DNA from: Devosia litorisediminis
Lineage (GTDB): Bacteria > Pseudomonadota > Alphaproteobacteria > Rhizobiales > Devosiaceae
Direction: 5' to 3'
Length of the DNA: 64,000 nucleotides
Assembly (NCBI RefSeq): GCF_018334155.1
Contig: NZ_JAGXTP010000001.1
Location: 2,542,001-2,606,000 of the forward strand
The notes under the pieces are model-generated. The model made no database searches. It was given only the letters and a program-made list of their open reading frames with translations, and was not told the origin of the DNA. The number at the start of each line of letters is the position of its first letter. Positions within the stretch are counted from its first letter, which is position 1. Of the stretch, positions 27,738 through 35,341 are shown in pieces. The position numbers and the translations under genes are program-made.

Positions 27738-28180
27738 TCAGGCGTTGGGGTGCGTGGTGCCGAAGGCAGCGTGCGCCTGACTGCGCGCGCCAATGGCGAT
27801 CACTCGTGGCGCAATCGATCGATCCGGGAGACCGGATATGGTGGTCAAAAAGGCCATTCAGGCGATGATGGCAGCGTCGACGCCATTGGGTGTGGAGCCA
27901 CCAAACCATCCAGCTTCTGGCTTCTGGCTTCTGGCGTCTGGGCTTCGATTGCTTCAAGGCCCTGTCCGACCTGGCTGCGCAGGCAATCTACCCGAACTGA
28001 CCACCAGGTGGGCGTGGTGAGGACGGCGACGCGACTGAGCGGATTGCGGGCGCGAAAACTCTCGAAATCCGCCCCGAACAAGTCGACGGGCCGAGGTTCG
28101 AATTCCCGGCCCTGCAGATCCAGCCAGATGGTGACGCGGCGGACGAAGGGCGACCTTTTGCCACCCTGCAGGGCCAGCAT
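27738..28180 (-). pseudogene. Decayed glutathione S-transferase gene
   Basis: The 5' part encodes a GST N-domain (KRSPFVRRVTIWLDLQGR, then FRARNPLSRVAVL). The sequence then jumps to the C-domain (CLRSQVGQGLEAIEAQ), so roughly 80 codons are missing. Next, a heptamer repeat shifts the frame. In the other frame the C-domain continues as GWFGGSTPNGVDAAIIA, a TGA, MAFLTTI and AAFGTTHPNA before a proper end at 27738. Deletion, frameshift and nonsense codon together make it a pseudogene. The start directly follows the monooxygenase stop codon. Confidence 0.8.
27914..27941. repeat. Heptanucleotide tandem repeat in the GST pseudogene
   Basis: CTTCTGG occurs three times in tandem followed by CGTCTGG (plus strand; CCAGAAG in the coding sense). 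Removing two units, or adding one, restores the C-domain frame and would join EAQTPEA to GWFGGSTP, so repeat expansion is the probable cause of the frameshift. Confidence 0.85.
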
Positions 28181-28497
28181 CATTCCGGCTTTGCCGCCAA
28201 AATGATTGGATCGACCTCGACAAGCCGGAGCGCGGTGACCATGTCAGCCGTACCCAGCTTGTATTTGAGGAAATGTGGGGTCTGGATATGGGCCTCATAA
28301 TCGGCACGGGAGGCGTAGACTTCAAGAATGCGGATGTGATGCGGCTGGTCCCTATGCGCAACCGCGTGCAACATGAGAACGCCTGGCTCGATCTCGATAG
28401 AAGCCGCGATTTCTTCGGTGAGAAATCCGGAATAGGCCTCCAATTGACCTGGATCAACTTCTATTTCGGCGATGCGGATCATGCGTGGGTCGGACAT
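28180..28497 (-). CDS. Antibiotic biosynthesis monooxygenase (ABM) domain protein
   Basis: The 105-residue protein has the single-domain ABM/YgiN ferredoxin-like pattern: IRIAEIEVDPGQLEAYSGFL, EPGVLMLHAVAHRDQPHHIRILEVYASRADYEAHIQTPHFLKY. Members act as small quinol monooxygenases or bind hydrophobic ligands; most are uncharacterised. ATG 28497 lies 3 bases inside the end of the hydroxyacid dehydrogenase gene's stop region, so the two are translationally coupled; GTG 28503 is an alternative start. Confidence 0.85.
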   Translation of the reverse strand: MSDPRMIRIAEIEVDPGQLEAYSGFLTEEIAASIEIEPGVLMLHAVAHRDQPHHIRILEVYASRADYEAHIQTPHFLKYKLGTADMVTALRLVEVDPIILAAKPE

Positions 28498-28499
28498 GC

Positions 28500-29429
28500 T
28501 CACACCACTGCGCTGATAAGCGGTTCGCCGGCGAAGTGGGCGTCGAGATTGGCAACGACGAGGGCGCCCATGGCGTTGCGGGTCTGGTTGGTAGCGCTGC
28601 CCTGATGGGGTGAGAGCACGACATTGTCGAGCGCGAAGAAGGCTTCGGGTACGGCCGGTTCCTTTTCGAAGACGTCGAGCGCGGCGCCGCCCAGACCACC
28701 GGACTGCAGCAGGTCGAGCATGGCGGCTTCATCGATCAGCGTGCCACGGGCGACGTTGACGATATTGCCGTTGGGGCCGAGCGCTTCGAGCACCTCGCGC
28801 GAGACAATGCCATTGGTGCCCTTGCCGCCCGGCGCAATGACAACAAGCCAGTCGCTGTCACGGGCCATATCGACAAGATTGTCGTAAAAGATATGGGGCT
28901 CGGCGGGCTGGCGCTTGCGGCCATAATAGACCACGCGCATTTTCATGGCCTGGGCCCGAGAAGCGATCTCCTTGCCGATGCGACCGAGACCGAGAATGCC
29001 GACTGTCTTGCCGGTGAGTTCGGAGAACAGGCCCATGCCAGCGGAAGGCCACTTGCCGGCGCGGACGAACTGGTCGGCTTGGGGGATGCGACGGGCCAGC
29101 GCGATCATCAGGCCGATGGTGAGTTCGGCCACCGCGTCGTTGAGCACGCTGGGTGTATTGGTGACGCGCACATTGGCGGCGCGCGCGGCGGCGGTGTCGA
29201 TGGTGTCGTAACCGACGCCAAAATTGGCGATGATCTCGAGCTTGGGCAATCTACCCATCAGTTCGGCGTTGACTGCCCCACCGGCGATGGCACGCACATT
29301 GGGGCTGATTCGGGCGATAAGAGCCTCCTTGTCATCTGTCTCATGCAGCTTGTGCACCGTGAAGCGTTCGGCCAGTGCCGCCTCGCAGGTATCGAGCAGC
29401 TTATGGGTCTGGAGGATTTCGATGGGCAT
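28500..29429 (-). CDS. D-isomer-specific 2-hydroxyacid dehydrogenase (glyoxylate/hydroxypyruvate reductase type)
   Basis: The 309-residue protein has the two-domain fold of the family. NAD(P) binding motif TVGILGLGRIGKEIASRAQAM is followed by YYGRKRQ (Arg in place of an acidic residue suggests NADPH). The catalytic Arg/Glu/His set appears as NVARGTLIDE, DVFEKEPAVPE and LSPHQGSATNQT. It reduces 2-oxoacids such as glyoxylate or hydroxypyruvate. It leads a short operon with the ABM protein. Confidence 0.92.
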   Translation of the reverse strand: MPIEILQTHKLLDTCEAALAERFTVHKLHETDDKEALIARISPNVRAIAGGAVNAELMGRLPKLEIIANFGVGYDTIDTAAARAANVRVTNTPSVLNDAVAELTIGLMIALARRIPQADQFVRAGKWPSAGMGLFSELTGKTVGILGLGRIGKEIASRAQAMKMRVVYYGRKRQPAEPHIFYDNLVDMARDSDWLVVIAPGGKGTNGIVSREVLEALGPNGNIVNVARGTLIDEAAMLDLLQSGGLGGAALDVFEKEPAVPEAFFALDNVVLSPHQGSATNQTRNAMGALVVANLDAHFAGEPLISAVV

Positions 29430-29587
29430 GGGGACTCACGACAAAGGAGGGCAAATGATTGCGCTACCATACTAGAGCGGCTGCACAGCGCAAATAGCGC
29501 GATCTTTTGCAGAGCCGCTGGACGCGGCCGTACAAACGTGTAGCAATGGTGGTGTAGTGGGATGAGCCGTAAACCTTTCGGAGCGAA

Positions 29588-31009
29588 ATGGCCGATCAAC
29601 CGCCGTTTGATGAAATGTACGAAGCGGATGGCAGTGTCCGCGAACCCTATCGGGCCCTCTCACAGTGGCTGGAAGAGCAGCCAGACAAAGCGCTGAACCT
29701 GATGCAGGCCGATGCGGAAGCGATCTTCCGCAAGCTCGGCATCACCTTTGCGGTCTATGGATCGGACGAGGGCACCGAAAAGGTGATCCCGTTCGACGTG
29801 ATCCCCCGCATTATCGCGGCGCAGGAATGGCGCAAGATGTCCAAGGGCATCGAGCAGCGGGTCAAGGCGCTGAACGCGTTTCTGTATGACATCTACCACC
29901 GCCAGGAAATTCTCAAAGCCGGGCGTATTCCCGAAAAGCTGATCCTGCAGAACGAAGCCTTTTGCCCTGAAATGATGGGGCTGGAGCCGGCGCGCGGCGT
30001 CTATGCCCATATTATCGGGGTGGATATCGTGCGGGTCGGTCCCGACGAATTCTACGTGCTTGAGGACAATCTGCGCACGCCTTCGGGTGTCAGCTACATG
30101 CTCGAAGACCGCGAAGCGATGATGATCCTGGCGCCGGACCTGTTCCACCGCTGCAAGGTCGCGCCGGTCGAGAACTATCCGGAAAACCTGCGCCGGACGC
30201 TGGAAAGCGTGGCGCCGGAAAATTCGAGCTCATCGCCCAATATCGTGGTGCTGACGCCGGGCATCTACAACTCGGCCTATTTCGAACACTCGTTCCTGGC
30301 CGACCAGATGGGCGCGACGCTGTGCGAAGGCCCTGATCTGTTTGTTGATGGCGGCAAGGTCTATATGCGGACCACGACCGGGCCGGAACGCGTCGACGTA
30401 ATCTATCGCCGGATCGACGATGAATACATCGATCCGCTGGCCTTTAACCCCAGCTCGATGCTGGGCGTGCCTGGCCTGTTCGACGCCTATCGCGCGGGCA
30501 ATGTGACGCTGGTCAACGCGCCTGGTACCGGCATTGCCGATGACAAGGCGGTCTATACCTATGTGCCCGAAATCATCGAGTTCTATCTTGGTGAAAAGGC
30601 CATTCTGCAAAACGTGCCGACCTATAACTGCACCGATGAGGAAGAGCGCAACTGGGTGCTCGCCAATATCGCTGACCTGGTGGTCAAGGAAGTGCACGGC
30701 TCGGGCGGCTACGGGATGATGGTGGGGCCCACCTCGTCCAAGGCCATGCATAATGAATTCCGCAAGAAGATCGAAGCGCGGCCAGACAATTATATCGTGC
30801 AGCCCACCTTGGCGCTGTCGACCTGTCCCACTTACGTCAATTCAGGCATCGCCCCGCGCCATGTCGATCTGCGCCCCTATGTGCTGATCGGCGATGAGGT
30901 TCGGATAACGCCCGGCGGGCTCACTCGTGTCGCGCTCAAGAAGGGCTCTCTGGTGGTCAATTCCAGCCAGGGCGGCGGCACGAAAGATACGTGGGTGCTG
31001 GAAGATTGA
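29588..31009 (+). CDS. Circularly permuted ATP-grasp protein (DUF404/DUF407)
   Basis: The 473-residue protein has the family's hallmarks: GRIPEKLILQNEAFCPEM, FYVLEDNLRTPSGVSYMLEDR, PGIYNSAYFEHSFLADQMG, VVKEVHGSGGYGM and the ending SQGGGTKDTWVLED. ATP-grasp proteins join carboxylates to amines, and this branch is predicted to make peptide-like bonds on an unknown substrate. It is the first gene of a tight operon with an alpha-E protein (2-base gap) and a transglutaminase-like protein. Family sure, reaction unknown. Confidence 0.92.
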   Translation: MADQPPFDEMYEADGSVREPYRALSQWLEEQPDKALNLMQADAEAIFRKLGITFAVYGSDEGTEKVIPFDVIPRIIAAQEWRKMSKGIEQRVKALNAFLYDIYHRQEILKAGRIPEKLILQNEAFCPEMMGLEPARGVYAHIIGVDIVRVGPDEFYVLEDNLRTPSGVSYMLEDREAMMILAPDLFHRCKVAPVENYPENLRRTLESVAPENSSSSPNIVVLTPGIYNSAYFEHSFLADQMGATLCEGPDLFVDGGKVYMRTTTGPERVDVIYRRIDDEYIDPLAFNPSSMLGVPGLFDAYRAGNVTLVNAPGTGIADDKAVYTYVPEIIEFYLGEKAILQNVPTYNCTDEEERNWVLANIADLVVKEVHGSGGYGMMVGPTSSKAMHNEFRKKIEARPDNYIVQPTLALSTCPTYVNSGIAPRHVDLRPYVLIGDEVRITPGGLTRVALKKGSLVVNSSQGGGTKDTWVLED

Positions 31010-31011
31010 GA

Positions 31012-31956
31012 ATGCTCGGTAGGACTGCACAAAATCTGTTCTGGCTCAGCCGCTATGTTGAGCGGGCCGAAAACATGGCACGCCTGCTGGAGGTGGGCTA
31101 CCGCATGAGCCTGACATCGCGCCGTGAAGGCGGGGTGTCGGAACATCTGATCTCGATGATGCAGGCAGCCGAAGTCGAAGAGGAATTCGGCAAGAAGGAT
31201 CGTGTTGCTGACGTCGATACGGTTGCCCAGTTCATGATGTTCGACCCCGAGAACCCCAGCTCGGTCTATTCCTGTCTGCTCAACGCCCGGACCAATGCGC
31301 GCACTGTGCGCACCGCCATCACCAGCGATATGTGGGAAGCGATCAATTCGGCCTGGCTAGAATTCAGCCAAATCAAACCGCACCATGTGCGTGGCGCCAA
31401 GCTGCTGGGCCTGCTCGAATGGGTCAAGAATATCGGCCACCAGTTCCGCGGCGCCCTGCTGGGCACCAAGCTGCGCGATGACGGCTTCGCCTTCCAGCAG
31501 GCAGGCAATTTCATCGAGCGTGCGGACAATACGGCCCGTATTCTGGACATGAAATATTATGTGCTGCTGCCGCGCTCGAAAATGGTGGGCGGGGATCTCG
31601 ACATCCAGCAGTGGACGCTGATCCTGCGGGCGGCGTCGGCCCATCGCAGCTATCGTCACGTTTATCACGACCGCTACAAGGCCCATAACATCGCCGACTT
31701 CCTGATCCTGCGGCCCGAAATGCCCCGATCACTGGTGTATTGCGCACAGTATGTGGAAGACAATCTGGCGACGCTGAGCAAGTTCTATGGCGAGCGCCAG
31801 GCCTGCAACGAGGCCGCAAGCCAGCTACGAGCCATGGTGGAAAACACCGACATGGACAAGATCTTCGGATTTGGGCTGCATGATTTCCTTACCGAATTCA
31901 TGGCCCGGGCCGACCGCGTTTCGGACACCCTTTCGGAGAGTTACAACTTTTACTGA
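31012..31956 (+). CDS. Alpha-E domain protein (DUF403)
   Basis: The 314-residue all-helical protein starts MLGRTAQNLFWLSRYVERAENMARLLEVGYRM, the standard opening of the alpha-E family, and includes NFIERADNTARILDMKYYVLLPR and HRSYRHVYHDR. It always travels with the permuted ATP-grasp protein and probably forms a complex with it. The start is 2 bases after the ATP-grasp stop; its own TGA overlaps the next ATG. Confidence 0.92.
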   Translation: MLGRTAQNLFWLSRYVERAENMARLLEVGYRMSLTSRREGGVSEHLISMMQAAEVEEEFGKKDRVADVDTVAQFMMFDPENPSSVYSCLLNARTNARTVRTAITSDMWEAINSAWLEFSQIKPHHVRGAKLLGLLEWVKNIGHQFRGALLGTKLRDDGFAFQQAGNFIERADNTARILDMKYYVLLPRSKMVGGDLDIQQWTLILRAASAHRSYRHVYHDRYKAHNIADFLILRPEMPRSLVYCAQYVEDNLATLSKFYGERQACNEAASQLRAMVENTDMDKIFGFGLHDFLTEFMARADRVSDTLSESYNFY

Positions 31957-32780
31957 TGCGTATCACCATCCGCCACCAATTGAGCGTTACCCCGCCTGCC
32001 GGCACAGCTCACGCCGTGATGCACCTGTTGCTGACCCCCAGCAATGGATCGACGCAGACTGTTGAGGAGTGGAATGTCGAGGTTCCCGGGATCGACAATG
32101 CGGCGGTGTTTTCAGATGCCTATGGCAATAGCGTTCAACTGGTGAACCAGGAAAAGCCCGAAGGACCGCTGGTGGTGACCGTGAGCGGTATCGTGCAAAC
32201 CACGGACAAGCATGGTGTGGTTGGCCGTATCAGCGGCGAAAACGTGCCGGCGCTGTTCAAGCGGATTACGCCGCTGACCAAGGTTTCGGTCACATTGTAC
32301 AGCAAATTCAGAGGTAGCAAGGATTCGCGGATCGATGTGCTGCACGCATTGATGGCGCGTGTGGGCGAAACGCTGGGCGTGGACACCGAAGCAGGTCAGA
32401 GCCAGTCGCAGAGTTCGTCGGGAGGCTCGCAAAGCCAGAGCCAGAGTTCGGATGAGGCGGCACCGGCAACAGCCAGCGAACTGGTTCACATGTTTATTGG
32501 CGGGGCGCGTGCGCTCGACATTCCGGCACGTTTTGTGACCGGCTATGTGGCCGCAGAGCCTGATGGCGATGACGATCTGATTGGCTATCATGTCTGGGCG
32601 GAAGCCTATGACGAGGTGCTGGGCTGGGTGGGGTTTGATCCGCTGCTGCAAATCTGTCCGTCCGACCTCCATGTACGGATGGCCGTTGGGCTGGACGAGT
32701 TGTCGAGCACCCCGCTGCGCGCATCGCCCGAAGGCGACGGCGTTGAAGTGCTATCCGTATCGGTCGCTTCGGAGGCCTGA
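31956..32780 (+). CDS. Transglutaminase-like protein lacking the catalytic cysteine
   Basis: The 274-residue protein has the N-terminal beta domain of bacterial transglutaminase-like proteins (~1-85), a Gln/Ser-rich insert (GQSQSQSSSGGSQSQSQSS, ~145-165), then the core. The core keeps HMFIGGARALDIPARFVTGY, His in GYHVWAEAY and Asp in GWVGFDPLL. In the usual G-V-C-Q-D-F-A-H segment this protein reads ATASELVH, so the nucleophilic Cys is Ala. A non-hydrolytic binding role is inferred. It is translationally coupled to the alpha-E gene. Confidence 0.88.
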   Translation: MRITIRHQLSVTPPAGTAHAVMHLLLTPSNGSTQTVEEWNVEVPGIDNAAVFSDAYGNSVQLVNQEKPEGPLVVTVSGIVQTTDKHGVVGRISGENVPALFKRITPLTKVSVTLYSKFRGSKDSRIDVLHALMARVGETLGVDTEAGQSQSQSSSGGSQSQSQSSDEAAPATASELVHMFIGGARALDIPARFVTGYVAAEPDGDDDLIGYHVWAEAYDEVLGWVGFDPLLQICPSDLHVRMAVGLDELSSTPLRASPEGDGVEVLSVSVASEA

Positions 32781-32782
32781 GT

Positions 32783-33526
32783 TTGGCGGCCGCCAATCCC
32801 CTGCATTATGAGAGCCCGGTTCTGGCGCGGCTCTATGATCAGGACAGCGGCTGGTCAGCGGATCGCGACTTCTATCTTGAGCGGGCCGGAAATACCCCCA
32901 AGCGCATCCTTGATCTGGGCTGCGGTACGGGATTGCTGTGCGACGCCTATGCCGCACGCGGCCATAGCGTGACCGGGGTTGACCCAGCCGCCGCCATGCT
33001 CGCGGTGGCCAGAAACAAACCCAATGGCGCACAGATCGAATGGGTTCAGGCCACCGCCGAGCAGTTTTGCAGCGAGAAGCGTTTCGACCTGATCATCATG
33101 ACCGGCCATGCCTTTCAGGCGCTGGCAGATGAGGCTGCCGTGCAGCAAACGCTGGCGGTGATCCGCACCCATCTGGCACCCGGCGGCGAGGTTGTTTTTG
33201 AGTCCCGGAACCCTGCCATAGACTGGGTGGCGCGGTGGGGCGGCGAAACGGTGCTGCAGGTTGATGGGCAAAGTGTGACCGAAGCGCACCGCAACATACG
33301 CCTGGATGGCGCCTATATACACTTCGACACCCACTACACGCTGGCTGACACCGCGATGGTTTCGTACAATACGCTGCTGTTTCTGACGCGCGAGGCGATC
33401 GCCGGGCAGCTGGCGCAAGCGGGTCTGGTGCTCAACACGGTAATGGGCGATTGGGACGGCACGGCGTTCGACGCGTTGCTTTCGCCCGAAATGGTGTTCG
33501 TGGCCAATCTCCCCAGCCAGGGGTGA
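32783..33526 (+). CDS. Class I SAM-dependent methyltransferase
   Basis: The 247-residue protein has the SAM-binding motif RILDLGCGTGLLCDAYA and motif II-like VTGVDPAAAMLAVAR, then FDLIIMTGHAFQAL and HLAPGGEVVFESRNP. The TTG start lies 2 bases after the transglutaminase stop codon, so it looks like the fourth gene of the ATP-grasp operon and may modify the same product. Substrate is unknown. Confidence 0.88.
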   Translation: MAAANPLHYESPVLARLYDQDSGWSADRDFYLERAGNTPKRILDLGCGTGLLCDAYAARGHSVTGVDPAAAMLAVARNKPNGAQIEWVQATAEQFCSEKRFDLIIMTGHAFQALADEAAVQQTLAVIRTHLAPGGEVVFESRNPAIDWVARWGGETVLQVDGQSVTEAHRNIRLDGAYIHFDTHYTLADTAMVSYNTLLFLTREAIAGQLAQAGLVLNTVMGDWDGTAFDALLSPEMVFVANLPSQG

Positions 33527-33541
33527 GCCCGGCCTTGCTGC

Positions 33542-34135
33542 CTAGAAATGATGGCGCAGGCCGATAACCTGTGCGTTGTGGCCGTCGAACATGTCGCCCA
33601 TGGTTCCCCAGGCGCCGGAGCGATGCTGCACGCGGTAGAACAGTTCTGTGTCCGGGTTATCCGGGGCCGACAGGTTGATCTCGGGCGCCAGATAAAACAG
33701 GAGGCCGGGATCGGCATGGCGGTCTGCGGCGCGCTCGGCCTCAACCCCAATGGAATTGGTGACGGCGCTCAGGCCAAAGGTGAAGGCGGGTGAGATGCGC
33801 AGCTGTTCGCCAATCGTCCAGCCATCATAGCGAGCCACCGCGCCAGCCCAGACTTCGCCGCTGGCCTGTTGCCCGCCCCGCAGGGCAAGGCCGGCCTCGA
33901 CACCAAGATGGAAGTCAGGAAGCGGCTCGGCGAGGAATTTCTGATAGCCGGCGCCAAGCACTACATTGTCTTCGTAATCAGCGACCAGCGGCGCCAGAGC
34001 GTGCTCAAAATAGCCGTCCACATAGCGCCCGCCAAAGGCGAAAACTGCCTGATCACGACCCTGGCCGAGTGCAGTTACCGTGAAGCTGACAAGGGCTCCG
34101 AGCAGAGTCAAAAACAGAATGAAAGCAACACGCAC
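33542..34135 (-). CDS. PagL-like outer-membrane acyloxyacyl hydrolase (lipid A 3-O-deacylase family)
   Basis: The 197-residue protein has a signal peptide (MRVAFILFLTLLGALVSFTVTALGQ) and alternating beta strands ending in IGLRHHF with terminal Phe, as in outer-membrane barrels. FYRVQHRSGAWG carries the His-x-Ser pair of the PagL active site. PagL removes the 3-linked acyl chain from lipid A. Similarity is to the acyloxyacyl-hydrolase Pfam family rather than to proven enzymes. It ends convergently with the methyltransferase gene, 15 bases away. Confidence 0.8.
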   Translation of the reverse strand: MRVAFILFLTLLGALVSFTVTALGQGRDQAVFAFGGRYVDGYFEHALAPLVADYEDNVVLGAGYQKFLAEPLPDFHLGVEAGLALRGGQQASGEVWAGAVARYDGWTIGEQLRISPAFTFGLSAVTNSIGVEAERAADRHADPGLLFYLAPEINLSAPDNPDTELFYRVQHRSGAWGTMGDMFDGHNAQVIGLRHHF

Positions 34136-34241
34136 GACACAACCACCGGCTTATCCAAAAGGTGGCAGGCAAATGGTTTGGCGCTAAAGTAGTTCCGGCC
34201 AAACGCGTGTGGGCGACAATCGTGATCGGTGCAGGCCCCGC

Positions 34242-35177
34242 CTAGAGCGTCAGAATGTAGAGCCAGATCGAAATGGTCAGCGCCGAGCTGACGGTGGCGA
34301 TCAGAATGGTATTGGCGGCGACGTTGACGCCACGATTGTAATAGGTGGCGAACACATAGGCATTGACGCCCGCAGGCATGGCCGAGAGCAGGATGCCGTA
34401 ACGCGCGATCTCCATGGGGACATGGAACACCCAGATCATCAGCACATAGGCGATGGCGGGGTGAATGATCAGCTTGATCAGCGAGGCAATCAGCGCCTGG
34501 CGCCAATTGTCGGAGAGCTTGAACTCGTTGAGGGCGCCGCCAATGCCGAACAGAGCTGCGGGGACGACGGCCTGGCTCATCATGCGCAGGAAGGCATCGG
34601 CGGGCTCGACCAGTTGCAGGCCCGCGAAATAGCCGATCATGCCGGCGGCAATGCCCCAGATCAGCGGATTGGATGCCACGCGCTTGCCGGCGACCAGCAA
34701 GGTGCGCCCCAGCGAGGCACCATCGCGGCGCATCAGCTCGATGGTGACCATGCCAGTGGTCAGCAGGATGGCGCCATGCAGGCCGATGATGGAAAGCACG
34801 ACCGGCAGCGCCTCGACACCATAGGCGCGCTGGATGATGGGCAGGCCGACCAGAACGGTATTGGTGAACATGCCCGAAAAACCCACCGAGACGGCAACGC
34901 CGGGACTGTTGCCGAAGCCGCGCAGGGCAATGACGATGCCCAGCACAAAGCAGACCAGTGCGCCGATGTAATAGGGGCCAATGATCGCGGGATTGAACGC
35001 GGCGGCGAAGTCGCTCGTTACCAGTGAGTGGAACAGCAGACAGGGCGTGGCGAAATTATTGACGAAGGCAATCAGGCTCTTAATGCCCTCGGCCGGAAAC
35101 AGGCGCAGCCGAACGGCGCCAAAACCAAACGCCATCAATGCAAAGATGGGCAGAATAACGCTGATGATGGCGAGCAT
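34242..35177 (-). CDS. AEC family (auxin efflux carrier-type) transporter
   Basis: The 311-residue membrane protein has about ten spans and AEC features: MLAIISVILPIFALMAFGF at the start, FVNNFATPCLLFHSLV, GFSGMFTNTVLVGLPII and, late, LSAMPAGVNAYVFATYYN. Bacterial members export small organic acids or amino-acid-like compounds. Substrate cannot be inferred. It is transcribed away from glpD, sharing a 164-base intergenic region. Confidence 0.9.
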   Translation of the reverse strand: MLAIISVILPIFALMAFGFGAVRLRLFPAEGIKSLIAFVNNFATPCLLFHSLVTSDFAAAFNPAIIGPYYIGALVCFVLGIVIALRGFGNSPGVAVSVGFSGMFTNTVLVGLPIIQRAYGVEALPVVLSIIGLHGAILLTTGMVTIELMRRDGASLGRTLLVAGKRVASNPLIWGIAAGMIGYFAGLQLVEPADAFLRMMSQAVVPAALFGIGGALNEFKLSDNWRQALIASLIKLIIHPAIAYVLMIWVFHVPMEIARYGILLSAMPAGVNAYVFATYYNRGVNVAANTILIATVSSALTISIWLYILTL

Positions 35178-35258
35178 GGCCGAGACTTCCGGGGCCGGGA
35201 TGGTTCCCTGCCGTACGCCGCCAAAACCGCGGGGTCAATGGCCAGCTGGTATGGTAGA

Positions 35259-35331
35259 TTGACGTAGCCGTCAGAGATGATAAACGAAACTCTACGCTTC
35301 CAATCCGAAATCCAAACGCGTAGAAACGAAA
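35259..35331 (+). promoter_or_regulatory. Putative glpD promoter and operator region
   Basis: A candidate -35 TTGACG (35259-35264) and -10 TAAACG (35281-35286) are 16 bases apart. CGAAA recurs at 35285, 35306 and 35327, exactly 21 bases apart, and an inverted repeat TCTACGC (35291-35297) / GCGTAGA (35318-35324) overlaps them. CGAAA repeats resemble binding sites of DeoR-family regulators such as GlpR; that link is inference. Confidence 0.5.
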
Positions 35332-35341
35332 GCAACACAGG

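Noticed and set aside
27657-28205. 182-residue plus-strand ORF
   Set aside because: It is antisense to the GST remnant, whose minus-strand frames show clear family motifs.
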